Assembly (NCBI GenBank): GCA_944388385.1 | Contig: CALXIO010000003.1 | Coordinates: 1-64,000 of the forward strand | Source: an uncultured Ruminiclostridium sp. | GTDB lineage: Bacteria; Bacillota; Clostridia; Oscillospirales; Ruminococcaceae | DNA length: 64,000 nucleotides | Direction of reading: 5' to 3' | Shown: positions 54,062 to 62,809 of the stretch, piece after piece | Position numbering within the stretch: position 1 is the stretch's first letter | How the letters are laid out: each line of letters starts with the position of its first letter | The notes under the pieces: model-generated | The model's input: only the letters and a program-made list of their open reading frames with translations | What the model was told of the DNA's origin: nothing | Database searches by the model: none | Made by a program: the position numbers and the translations under genes

Positions 54062-54108
54062 TTGATTTTTTAAATTTAATATGATAGAATGAAGTAGTAA
54101 ACGATTAC
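54062..54108 (+). promoter_or_regulatory. Promoter and LacI-type operator of the GH31 gene
   Basis: TTGATT (54062-54067), 17 bases and TAGAAT (54085-54090) form the promoter. GTAAACGATTAC (54097-54108) is a near-palindrome with a central CG, the standard shape of LacI/GalR-family or catabolite (cre-type) operators. It lies at the expected transcription start, so binding should block transcription. No LacI-type gene is in the window. Confidence 0.65.
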
Positions 54109-54180
54109 ACCAACAGGCGTAGCACACAGAAAACGCCTATATATCAATCATTTTTTATAATGAAGGGAAGGTAAATTCTT

Positions 54181-56490
54181 ATGAAGTATTCAGACGGTTT
54201 CTGGTTAAACAAAATGGGCTATGATGTAAATTATGCCACACAGATCTATGAGATCAAGACCGACGAAAATTCTATCAAGGTATATGCCACCAATCAGTGG
54301 ATAGGCAACAGAGGTATGACCTTAGGCGGTCCTGTACTGGAGATTACATTTACATCAACACTTGCCGACACAATCAAGGTAACTATTGAGCATTACAAGG
54401 GCGCACTTAAAAAGGGTCCTGAGTTTACTCTTTATGAGGATAAAAATTTCCGTCCTGTTATTACCGAAAAGGAAGAATACTGGGAGCTTCTTTCAAACAA
54501 GACCTCAGTTCGCATAGGTAAGGCAGGCGGCGCATGGGATGTTAAGTATTATTATGAGGATAAGCTCCTTACCAAGGAAGGCTGGCGTACAACCTCATAT
54601 ATTGAAGAACAGCCCTGGCTTACAAGACAGAGAGCCTCACAGAAGGATGCAGAGCGTTTCTATGCACATCAGCAGACAGATTGCCCTGCAAGAATTCGTG
54701 AGATGCTTAATATCTTCGTAGGTGAAAATATCTACGGCTTTGGCGAAAAGTTCTCTACATTTGTAAAGAACGGCCAGACAGTTGAAGTTTGGAACAATGA
54801 CGGCGGTACCTGTTCAGAACAGACCTACAAGTCAATTCCTTTCTATGTATCATCAAGAAATTACGGTGTGTTTGTAAACCACTCCGAAAATGTTACCTTT
54901 GAGGTAGCAAGCGAAACTGTATCTAAGGTAGCCTTCTCAGTACAGGGTGAAAGAATGCAGTATTTTGTAATGGGCGGTAACACAGTAGCTGATGTTATCA
55001 GCGTATATACAAACCTTACAGGTAAGCCTGCACTTCCTCCTGCATATACCTTCGGTCTTTGGCTTACCACATCCTTTACCACAAACTACGATGAAGAAAC
55101 CGTTTCATACTTCATTGATGAAATGGCAAGAAGAGATATTCCCCTTGAAGTATTCCACTTTGACTGCTTCTGGATGAAGGAATTTAACTGGTGCGACTTT
55201 ACCTGGGATTCAAGAATGTTCCCCGATCCTGCCGCTATGTTAAAGCGTCTTAAGGAAAAGCAGCTTGAAATCTGCGTATGGGTAAACCCCTATATTGCAC
55301 AGCAGTCCTCCTTATTTGATGAGGGTATGGAAAACGGCTACTTTATCAAGAACCTTGACGGCAGCGTATTCCAGTGTGATTTATGGCAGCCCGGTATGGC
55401 TATTGTGGACTTTACAAATCCCAAGGCTTATGAGTGGTACAAGAGCAAGCTGAGAGTTCTTTGCGAAATGGGTGTTGACGCATTCAAGACCGACTTCGGC
55501 GAAAGAATACCCACAGACGTTAAGTACCATGACGGCTCAGATCCTGTTAAGATGCACAACTACTACACATACCTTTATAACAAGTGTGTATTTGAAGTGC
55601 TTGAGGAATACTACGGTAAGAATAAGGCTTGCCTCTTTGCCCGTTCTGCAACAGTAGGCGGACAGCAGTTCCCTGTACACTGGGGCGGCGACTGCTTCAG
55701 CCAGTATGAATCAATGGCTGAAACACTCCGCGGCGGTCTTTCACTCTGCCTTTCCGGTTTTGGTTTCTTCAGCCACGATATTTCCGGCTTTGAGGCTACC
55801 GGTACACCCGACCTTTACAAGAGATGGTCAGCATTCGGTCTTATGTCATCCCACTCAAGACTTCACGGCAACAGCTCCTACAGAGTACCATGGAACTTTG
55901 ACGAGGAGGCCTGCGATGTAGTAAGACACTTCACAAAGCTCAAAGGCCGTCTTATGCCTTACCTCTTTGCAAATGCTGTAAAGGCTCACGAAAAGGGTAT
56001 CCCCATGATGAGAGCCATGGTTATGGAATACAGCTACGATCCCGCTTGTCTGCCCCTTGACAGACAGTATATGTTCGGTGATAATCTGCTTATTGCTCCT
56101 GTATTCAATGAAGAGGGAACAGCACAGTTCTATCTTCCCAAGGGCAAGTGGACAGACATCCAGACAGGTGAAGTATTAGAGGGCGGAAACTGGTACGACA
56201 AGAAGTACGATTACTTCTCAATGGGTATGTATGCAAAGCCCAACTCAATGATTGCTTACGGTAACTTCCAGCGCAACTTTGCTTATGACTATGTACAGGA
56301 TGCAAAGATCGTTATTTACCAGCTTGAGGACGGCAAGAATACTCAGTGCAAGATCTATGACAAGGATGCTAACTTAGAGCTTACCGTAATGGCAGAGCGT
56401 AAGGGCAACCAGATCATAGTAACACATACAGCAACCGACAAGAAGTTCACCGTTGAAAGTGCCGAAGGCCTTGAAATTGTAATGCAGTAA
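54181..56490 (+). CDS. yicI: Alpha-xylosidase, glycoside hydrolase family 31 (YicI-like)
   Basis: The 769-residue enzyme removes alpha-xylosyl groups from the non-reducing end, as in xyloglucan fragments. The N-terminal beta-sandwich (about 1-250) is followed by the GH31 barrel. Nucleophile Asp lies in AFKTDFGERIPTD (about residue 440), and the acid/base region HWGGDCFSQYESM (about 500-512) follows. FHFDCFWMKEFNWCDFTWD is typical of YicI. C-terminal beta domains follow. There is no signal peptide, so it is cytoplasmic. The GGAAGG ribosome site lies before ATG 54181. A small acidic ORF follows at 56532. The LacI-type operator suggests induction by sugar. Confidence 0.92.
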   Translation: MKYSDGFWLNKMGYDVNYATQIYEIKTDENSIKVYATNQWIGNRGMTLGGPVLEITFTSTLADTIKVTIEHYKGALKKGPEFTLYEDKNFRPVITEKEEYWELLSNKTSVRIGKAGGAWDVKYYYEDKLLTKEGWRTTSYIEEQPWLTRQRASQKDAERFYAHQQTDCPARIREMLNIFVGENIYGFGEKFSTFVKNGQTVEVWNNDGGTCSEQTYKSIPFYVSSRNYGVFVNHSENVTFEVASETVSKVAFSVQGERMQYFVMGGNTVADVISVYTNLTGKPALPPAYTFGLWLTTSFTTNYDEETVSYFIDEMARRDIPLEVFHFDCFWMKEFNWCDFTWDSRMFPDPAAMLKRLKEKQLEICVWVNPYIAQQSSLFDEGMENGYFIKNLDGSVFQCDLWQPGMAIVDFTNPKAYEWYKSKLRVLCEMGVDAFKTDFGERIPTDVKYHDGSDPVKMHNYYTYLYNKCVFEVLEEYYGKNKACLFARSATVGGQQFPVHWGGDCFSQYESMAETLRGGLSLCLSGFGFFSHDISGFEATGTPDLYKRWSAFGLMSSHSRLHGNSSYRVPWNFDEEACDVVRHFTKLKGRLMPYLFANAVKAHEKGIPMMRAMVMEYSYDPACLPLDRQYMFGDNLLIAPVFNEEGTAQFYLPKGKWTDIQTGEVLEGGNWYDKKYDYFSMGMYAKPNSMIAYGNFQRNFAYDYVQDAKIVIYQLEDGKNTQCKIYDKDANLELTVMAERKGNQIIVTHTATDKKFTVESAEGLEIVMQ

Positions 56491-56531
56491 TTGGTCTTTC
56501 GCATAATTTACGGCTGAGAAAGGAGTAAATT

Positions 56532-56687
56532 ATGGACGAAAAGAAAGAAGACATTGTTTTACAAAAGGGTGAAGATGAGGATAAGTCCGACTTTCGTGCT
56601 ACTGCCGATAAGGAGCAGGAAATATTCGATATGAAGCAGGATATGGAGGACTACCTTGAAGAACAGGGAATTTATATAAGACAATAA
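56532..56687 (+). CDS. Small acidic protein, 51 residues
   Basis: The frame starts MDEKKEDIVLQKGEDEDKSD and ends YLEEQGIYIRQ. It is highly charged, has no membrane span and no Cys. AAAGGAGTAAATT precedes the ATG and a strong terminator follows at 56705. It is 41 bases after the GH31 stop, so co-transcribed. I know no family. Confidence 0.6.
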   Translation: MDEKKEDIVLQKGEDEDKSDFRATADKEQEIFDMKQDMEDYLEEQGIYIRQ

Positions 56688-56704
56688 CTCCCGTATATAA
56701 AAAT

Positions 56705-56735
56705 AAAATGCCGTGGTTATCCACGGCATTTTTTA
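56705..56735 (+). terminator. Terminator of the GH31 unit
   Basis: AAAATGCCGTGG (56705-56716) and CCACGGCATTTT (56721-56732) with loop TTAT, followed by more T residues. Confidence 0.9.
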
Positions 56736-56794
56736 TTTTCAGTAAACTATGCACAAAAATAATACACATTTATTGTATATTTAGTAAAATTTTC

Positions 56795-56860
56795 GGAAAC
56801 CGCTTGACGGTTTAGAGTTTCCGTGTTATAATGGAAACCAAGAAGAAGGATAGAGTTTCC
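56795..56860 (+). promoter_or_regulatory. Promoter with repeated operator half-sites before the tetR gene
   Basis: TTGACG (56804-56809), 17 bases and TATAAT (56827-56832) form the promoter. GGAAACC occurs at 56795-56801 and 56833-56839, and the inverted form AGAGTTTCC at 56814-56822 and 56852-56860. The half-sites flank and overlap the promoter, as in self-repressing TetR-type genes. Confidence 0.7.
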
Positions 56861-56872
56861 AAAGGAGGAAGT

Positions 56873-57418
56873 ATGGAACTTAAAGAGAGAATATTAGAAT
56901 CCGCCGCAACCTTTTTTTCACAATCAGGACTTATTTTTACCATGCAGGAGATAGCAGCTTCCCTTAATATAAGCAAAAAGACAATATACACCGTTTATCA
57001 GTCAAAGGAGGAGCTTCTTATTGACATGATAGACTGTATGTTTTCTAAGATACACAGTAAAAAAGCAGAGCTTGCTAAAGCCCCCTTACCCATTGAGGAC
57101 AGAATAAAAAATGTTATAATCGCTCTGCCTGAGGAATATGCCGGTATGGAGCTTCGCAGACTTTACGAGCTTGAAGAAAAATACCCCATGGCGGCAAAAA
57201 GGGTACATGAGCATCTTGAAAACAACTGGGAGCCCACCATAGCTCTTATTGATGAGGGTGTTAAAGAGGGCAAAATAAAGCCTGTACCGATGGAAATATT
57301 AAAGCAGATGATAACCGCATCCATAGAGAAATTTTTATGTGACGGAGAGAATATAAACCGCTACAAGGAAAACCTTGAGGGGATGATGGACATTATAATG
57401 AATGGCATTAAGGAGTGA
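56873..57418 (+). CDS. TetR/AcrR-family regulator
   Basis: The 181-residue regulator has an N-terminal helix-turn-helix (FFSQSGLIFTMQEIAASLNI, then SKKTIYTVYQSKEEL) and a helical ligand-binding domain. It should repress its own operon through the half-sites at 56795-56860 and sense a sugar or sugar-linked metabolite. I chose ATG 56873 with AAAGGAGG; the longer frame from 56831 overlaps the -10 element. AAGGAGTGA at its end is also the ribosome site of the GH2 gene, so the genes are coupled. Confidence 0.9.
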   Translation: MELKERILESAATFFSQSGLIFTMQEIAASLNISKKTIYTVYQSKEELLIDMIDCMFSKIHSKKAELAKAPLPIEDRIKNVIIALPEEYAGMELRRLYELEEKYPMAAKRVHEHLENNWEPTIALIDEGVKEGKIKPVPMEILKQMITASIEKFLCDGENINRYKENLEGMMDIIMNGIKE

Positions 57419-57423
57419 GATAA

Positions 57424-59775
57424 ATGAGATGCAGCTTATGTGACGGCTGGGAATTTTGCGAAAGCTGGACTGAAGAATTTTCCCGGGGTGAGGGAAATGC
57501 AGAAAAAATAAGAATTCCCCACACCTGCAAGGAATTACCCCTTCATTCAATAGACCCCGATTCCTATCAGATGATATGCGGATATAGAAAAAGGCTTTGT
57601 ATCACAGAAAAACTGAAGAAAAAAAGGCTGTTTTTACAGTTTGACGGGGCAGGGCATATAGCTACTGTTTATGTAAACGGCAGGGAAACAATAACCCACC
57701 GTTGCGGCTATACCTCATTTAAGGTGGAAATAACAGACCTTGTTAATATCGGGGAAAACCTTATTTCGGTAAGGCTTGACACCACCGAAAATCCCCTTAT
57801 ACCTCCCTTTGGCTTTGTGGTGGATTATCTTACCTACGGCGGACTTTACAGAGAGGTGTGGCTTGATACCTATGAAAAGTCCTTTATATCGGATATATAT
57901 GTTACCACCCCCACCACCGATACAGCTGATATAAGGGTAACTACCGAGGGGGATATAAAGGATTTTACCCTTGAAGCGGAAATATATGACCCTCTTGGAA
58001 AAAGTGTATTTAAGGGCAAGCCGGGTATAATAAATATCCCGGGGGCTAAATGCTGGGATATAAATTCCCCAAATCTTTACACCCTTAAAGTAAGGCTTAT
58101 TTCAAAGGGTATAGAAACAGACAGCAAGGAAACCACCTTCGGCTTTCGCACGGCTGAGTTTAAATCAGACGGCTTTTATTTAAACGGCAAAAAGGTATTT
58201 ATAAGAGGCCTTAACCGTCATCAAAGTTACCCATATATAGGCTATGCTGCTACCGAATCATTACAGCGTGAGGACGCAAGAATATTAAAGTATGAGCTTA
58301 GCTGTAACGCAGTAAGAACCAGTCACTATCCCCAAAGTCATTATTTTATTGATGAATGTGACAGGCTTGGTTTACTTGTGTTTACGGAAATACCGGGCTG
58401 GCAGCATATAGGGGATGAACAATGGAAAGAGCAGGCCTGCGAAAATCTTAGGGAGATGATACTTCAGTACCGCAATCACCCCTCAATAATATTATGGGGT
58501 GTTCGCATAAATGAAAGTCAGGACGATGACGAATTTTACAGCCGTACAAATAAAATAGCCCATGAGCTTGACAACAGCAGAGCCACCTCGGGAGTAAGGT
58601 ATATAGAAAAAAGTCATCTTTTAGAGGATGTATATGCCTTTAACGATTTTTCCCATGACGGAAAAACCCCGGGTGTAAAGCCAAAAAAGGCAGTTACTCC
58701 CGATACCGGCAAGGCGCTATTGGTGTCCGAATGTAACGGCCATATGTACCCCACAAAGTCCTTTGATACATGGGAAAAAAGGCAGGAGCAGGCATTACGC
58801 CATGCAAGGGTACAGAGTGCCGCTAAAAAGGAACACGCAGGCTGTTTTGGATGGTGTATGTTTGATTATCCCACCCATAAGGATTTCGGCTCAGGGGACA
58901 GAATTTGCTATCACGGTGTTATGGATCACTTCCGCAATCCCAAATTAGCCGCCGCAGTTTATGCAAGCCAGGGGGATAATTCCCCGGTGCTTGAGGTAGG
59001 CTCATCCATGGATATAGGAGATTATCCCGGCGGACAGGTGGGGGATATATATGTATTTTCCAATGCAGATGAAGTAAAGCTGTATAAAAACGACATATAT
59101 GTAACAAGCCTTAAAAAATCCCCCCTTACAGGACTTACAAATCCCCCCTTTGAAGCAAATGATACCATAGGCTGTCTTTTGGAAACAATAGAGGGATTTT
59201 CTCCCTCCAAGGCAAAAATTTTAAGGGAATGTCTGCTTGCCGCCGGAAAATACGGACTTTCAGGCCTGCCCTTTAAGTATAAGGCAAAAATGCTGTGGTG
59301 CATGGCAAGATACGGACTTAAATTCAGCGACGGTGTGGATTTATACGGAAAGTATGTTGCTAACTGGGGCGGAGAGGCCACCTGCTGGCGCTTTGAGGGA
59401 ATAAAAAACGGCAAGGTGGTATCAAGGGCTGTTTGCAGTCCCTCAGCAAAATTACATCTTGAAGTAAAGGCAGATCACACAAGCCTTATTGAAAAATCAA
59501 GCTATGATATGGCATCGGTAAGGGTAAGAATACTTGACGAAAACGGAAATATTGCCCCCTACGCTCAGCTTCCCGTGACATTTACCATTGAGGGAGAGGC
59601 AGAGCTTGTGGGAGCGAAAACAGTTACTGCAGAGGGAGGAATGTGCGGTACATATATAAAAACCACAGGTAAGCCCGGAAAGGCTTTACTTACCATCCAC
59701 ACGGAACAAACCGGAGATGTTACTATTGACTTTGGCATTTCTATCAAGGAGGAAAACAATGAAACTCACCTTTAA
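57424..59775 (+). CDS. Glycoside hydrolase family 2 enzyme (beta-galactosidase-like)
   Basis: The 783-residue enzyme has the GH2 order. A jelly-roll N-domain (FLQFDGAGHIATVYVNGRE), an Ig-like domain and a TIM barrel starting GFYLNGKKVFIRGLNRHQSY are present. The acid/base Glu lies in WGVRINESQ (the usual GNE is INE here) and the nucleophile Glu in LLVSECNGHMYP. Two C-terminal beta domains follow, the last like an invasin/Ig-type fold. No signal peptide: cytoplasmic. A beta-galactosidase role fits the neighbouring alpha-galactosidase and symporter; beta-glucuronidase or mannosidase cannot be excluded. It overlaps the symporter gene by 17 bases. Confidence 0.85.
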   Translation: MRCSLCDGWEFCESWTEEFSRGEGNAEKIRIPHTCKELPLHSIDPDSYQMICGYRKRLCITEKLKKKRLFLQFDGAGHIATVYVNGRETITHRCGYTSFKVEITDLVNIGENLISVRLDTTENPLIPPFGFVVDYLTYGGLYREVWLDTYEKSFISDIYVTTPTTDTADIRVTTEGDIKDFTLEAEIYDPLGKSVFKGKPGIINIPGAKCWDINSPNLYTLKVRLISKGIETDSKETTFGFRTAEFKSDGFYLNGKKVFIRGLNRHQSYPYIGYAATESLQREDARILKYELSCNAVRTSHYPQSHYFIDECDRLGLLVFTEIPGWQHIGDEQWKEQACENLREMILQYRNHPSIILWGVRINESQDDDEFYSRTNKIAHELDNSRATSGVRYIEKSHLLEDVYAFNDFSHDGKTPGVKPKKAVTPDTGKALLVSECNGHMYPTKSFDTWEKRQEQALRHARVQSAAKKEHAGCFGWCMFDYPTHKDFGSGDRICYHGVMDHFRNPKLAAAVYASQGDNSPVLEVGSSMDIGDYPGGQVGDIYVFSNADEVKLYKNDIYVTSLKKSPLTGLTNPPFEANDTIGCLLETIEGFSPSKAKILRECLLAAGKYGLSGLPFKYKAKMLWCMARYGLKFSDGVDLYGKYVANWGGEATCWRFEGIKNGKVVSRAVCSPSAKLHLEVKADHTSLIEKSSYDMASVRVRILDENGNIAPYAQLPVTFTIEGEAELVGAKTVTAEGGMCGTYIKTTGKPGKALLTIHTEQTGDVTIDFGISIKEENNETHL

Positions 59776-61138
59776 GCAAAAAGCGGCATTCGGTATAGGG
59801 GCAGTAGGCAAGGATATGGTATATGCCCTGTCCGCATCCTATACTATGTATTTCTATCAGGATGTACTGGGGGTAAGCGCTACCTTTGTAGGTCTTATAC
59901 TTATGATAGCCCGTATATTCGATGCGGTAAATGACCCATTTATGGGAATACTTGTAGCAAAGACAAATACACGCTGGGGCAGATTTCGTCCCTGGCTTTT
60001 TACCGGAACTGTGCTTAATGCGGTGGTTTTATATGCTCTTTTTGCCGCACCTGACCTTTCTCAGTCGGGACTTATGGTTTACTTCTCCATTGTATATATA
60101 CTCTGGGGAGTTACCTATACAATGATGGATATACCCTACTGGTCAATGATTCCTGCGGTAACAAAAACCTCAGCCGACCGTGAAAATCTTTCTGTGGTAG
60201 GCCGTACCTGTGCAGGTGTGGGCAGCGCAATTATTTCCATGCTGACCATGTTCTTGGTAGGTGTTTTTGGCGGTGACAGCGAGCGTGAGGGCTTTCGCTG
60301 GGTAGCCCTTATAGTGGCAGTTGTATTTGTTATCGCAGAGGTGCTTTGCTGTATTTTCTTTAAGGAAGGCTCCCGGACAGAAATGAAGTCAGCCGGCATA
60401 AAGGAAATGTTCAAGGCTCTTTTCAGAAATGACCAGGCCATGATAGTTGTACTTACAATAGTGCTTATAAATTCAGCCCTTTACCTTACTTCAAACTTTG
60501 TTATATACTTTTTCAAGTATGATTTCGGTGGTGCTGACTGGAAGGGAAATTACACCCTCTTTTCAACCGTAGGCGGTGCGGCTCAGATACTGGGTATGAT
60601 GGTGCTTTATCCTCTTTTAAGAAAAGCCCTTTCCGGCACTAAGGTGTTTGTTTTAAGCCTAGTAACCGCCATATGCGCCTATGTAATTTTACTTGGTGTA
60701 TGCCTTGCAGGATTTTCTGCAAATCTTGTGGTACTCTTTGTTCCCGGTGTGCTTATCTTTGCTTGCAACGGTATGCTGTCGGTACTTACAACTTTATTCT
60801 TATCAAACAGCGTTGACTACGGACAGCTTAAAACCGGCAGAAGAGAAGAAAGCGTTATCTTCTCCATGCAGACCTTTGTGGTAAAGGCTGCATCGGGTGT
60901 ATCTGTATTCCTTACAGGTATAGGCCTTGACATTATAGGACTTCAGGGTAATGCAGAGGAAACAGGGGAGATAATAACCCAATCAGCGCAAACTCTTATG
61001 GGACTTCGTCTTATGATGACCGTGCTTCCTGTAATTGTCCTTATAATAGCACTGATTATCTTCAAAAAGAAATTCCTTCTCACAGACGAAAAGGTGGAGG
61101 AAATATCAAATCAGCTTAAAGAAAAGGAGCAGGTATGA
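59759..61138 (+). CDS. GPH-family sugar:cation symporter
   Basis: The 459-residue membrane protein has 12 likely spans and the GPH (glycoside-pentoside-hexuronide) pattern: KQKAAFGIGAVGKDMVYALS, YQDVLGVSATFVG, DAVNDPFMGILVAKTNTRWG and RFRPWLFTG. It imports a glycoside with sodium or protons. I chose ATG 59759, inside the end of the GH2 gene, where AAGGAGG is ideally placed. The stop overlaps the ATG of the GH36 gene (ATGA). Together with the flanking glycosidases it supplies short oligosaccharides to the cytoplasm. Confidence 0.92.
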   Translation: MKLTFKQKAAFGIGAVGKDMVYALSASYTMYFYQDVLGVSATFVGLILMIARIFDAVNDPFMGILVAKTNTRWGRFRPWLFTGTVLNAVVLYALFAAPDLSQSGLMVYFSIVYILWGVTYTMMDIPYWSMIPAVTKTSADRENLSVVGRTCAGVGSAIISMLTMFLVGVFGGDSEREGFRWVALIVAVVFVIAEVLCCIFFKEGSRTEMKSAGIKEMFKALFRNDQAMIVVLTIVLINSALYLTSNFVIYFFKYDFGGADWKGNYTLFSTVGGAAQILGMMVLYPLLRKALSGTKVFVLSLVTAICAYVILLGVCLAGFSANLVVLFVPGVLIFACNGMLSVLTTLFLSNSVDYGQLKTGRREESVIFSMQTFVVKAASGVSVFLTGIGLDIIGLQGNAEETGEIITQSAQTLMGLRLMMTVLPVIVLIIALIIFKKKFLLTDEKVEEISNQLKEKEQV

Positions 61139-62715
61139 GTAAGCTTTCCTGGTGTGTAAAATTAAAGGATAATGATACAAATTTCAGCGGTAGCGTAAAT
61201 GCTGAAAATATAGTCCGTGTATGCCCCCATATTCCTGCCGGGGAAATAGAAAGGGTAACTGCCGTTATTCCCCATAAAATGACAGATGAGGAAAGGCTTT
61301 TTATGAACGGCTACCAGACCTGGACATATAGCCCCGAGTACGGCAAAAATGACCGTCAGAGAGGACTTTCTCATCTTCCGAAGGCGCTTGTTGATAAATA
61401 TTCCTTTGATCGTTACGGGGATTATCACTTTGTAAAATACCCCGGCACAAAGGGATTTTTCCATGGTTTTTCCTATTGTTATTTTCGCCGGGGAGAAAAA
61501 TTTTCCCTTATAGCCTCCCTTAGCGAAAGACAGGGCTACACCATATTCAGATACGACAGCAAAAAGGGTCTGCTTTATATCGAAAGGGATTGCAGTGGAG
61601 TATATCACAATGGCGGATGTTTTCCTGCCTTTGAATTATATTTCGGTAATGGAAGCGAAAATAAGGTCTTTGACGAATGGTTTTCTGCCATGGGAATTAA
61701 ACCTTTGACAGAAAAGCAAATAGCAGGATATTCAAGCTGGTATAACCGCTATGAGGATATTACCTATGACAGCATAATTTCCGATCTTGAAGGGTGCAAA
61801 AAGGTAATGAAGCCGGGGGATCTTTTCCAGATAGATGACGGCTGGGAGCCTTATGTAGGGGACTGGCTTATACCGGATAAGGAAAAATTCCCGGTGGATA
61901 TGAAAAATGTAACCGATACAATACACAGCTCCGGCTTTAAGGCAGGGCTGTGGCTTGCCCCCTTTGTATGCGAGGAAAAATCCGACATATTTAAAAATCA
62001 CCCGGACTGGCTTTTTAAGGTTCAGGGTAAGCCCTATAAATGCGGCGGCAACTGGTCAGGCTTTTATGCCCTTGATATAGACAACAAAGAGGTTAGGGAT
62101 TATTTAAAAGAAGTCTTTGACAGGGTGCTTAATACCTGGGGCTTTGATCTTGTAAAGCTGGATTTTCTATACGGGGCGGCACCCTTTGGCACAAGGGAGG
62201 AGAGCCGCGGCGGAAGAATGATAAGAGCCATGGAGCTTCTAAGAGAATGGTGCGGCGATAAGCTGATTTTAGGCTGTGGCGTTCCTGTTATGCCTGCCTT
62301 CGGTCTGGTGGATTATTGCAGAGTAAGCTGTGATGTGGGTCTTGACTGGGATGATAAATGGTTTATGAGGTTTATGCACCGGGAGAGAGTTTCCACAAAG
62401 CAGGCAATAGAAAATACCATTTTCAGAAGGCAGTTAAACCGCCGGGCATATTTAAGCGACCCGGATGTATTTTTCCTTCGGGATTATAATATCAGCCTTA
62501 CAAAACAGCAGAAAGAAAAGCTGGCAACAGTAAATGCCCTTATGGGTGGGGTGTTGCTTACCTCCGATGATCCCTCACACTACACCGCAGAAAAATGTGA
62601 ATTTTATATTCATCTTCTTATGCTCCGTTATGCAACGGATATTAAGGTAAATACCGATAATGGCATAAGAATAAGCTATAATCTCGGGGGTACAAAAAAC
62701 ACTATACAGATTTAA
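61135..62715 (+). CDS. Glycoside hydrolase family 36 alpha-galactosidase
   Basis: The 526-residue enzyme is shorter than the common 700-residue GH36 forms. The barrel contains GDLFQIDDGWEPYVGDW, the nucleophile Asp in LVKLDFLYGA (about residue 345) and the acid/base Asp in RVSCDVGLDWDD (about 400). GYQTWTYSPEYG is the substrate-near N-terminal stretch. Cytoplasmic. It is the last gene of the tetR-GH2-GPH-GH36 operon, with start overlapping the symporter stop, and is followed by a terminator. Confidence 0.88.
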   Translation: MSKLSWCVKLKDNDTNFSGSVNAENIVRVCPHIPAGEIERVTAVIPHKMTDEERLFMNGYQTWTYSPEYGKNDRQRGLSHLPKALVDKYSFDRYGDYHFVKYPGTKGFFHGFSYCYFRRGEKFSLIASLSERQGYTIFRYDSKKGLLYIERDCSGVYHNGGCFPAFELYFGNGSENKVFDEWFSAMGIKPLTEKQIAGYSSWYNRYEDITYDSIISDLEGCKKVMKPGDLFQIDDGWEPYVGDWLIPDKEKFPVDMKNVTDTIHSSGFKAGLWLAPFVCEEKSDIFKNHPDWLFKVQGKPYKCGGNWSGFYALDIDNKEVRDYLKEVFDRVLNTWGFDLVKLDFLYGAAPFGTREESRGGRMIRAMELLREWCGDKLILGCGVPVMPAFGLVDYCRVSCDVGLDWDDKWFMRFMHRERVSTKQAIENTIFRRQLNRRAYLSDPDVFFLRDYNISLTKQQKEKLATVNALMGGVLLTSDDPSHYTAEKCEFYIHLLMLRYATDIKVNTDNGIRISYNLGGTKNTIQI

Positions 62716-62718
62716 TAA

Positions 62719-62746
62719 AAAGCCGGATTGATTCCGGCTTTTTTTA
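62719..62746 (+). terminator. Terminator of the sugar operon
   Basis: AAAGCCGGA (62719-62727) pairs with TCCGGCTTT (62733-62741), followed by TTTTT. Confidence 0.88.
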
Positions 62747-62759
62747 CTTATGTTATATA

Positions 62760-62788
62760 TTGACAAATATTCGACACGGATGTATAAT
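62760..62788 (+). promoter_or_regulatory. Promoter of the transglutaminase-like lipoprotein gene
   Basis: TTGACA (62760-62765), 17 bases and TATAAT (62783-62788): perfect consensus, 21 bases before the ATG. Confidence 0.9.
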
Positions 62789-62809
62789 TATTTTGGAAGG
62801 AAGAGATAT

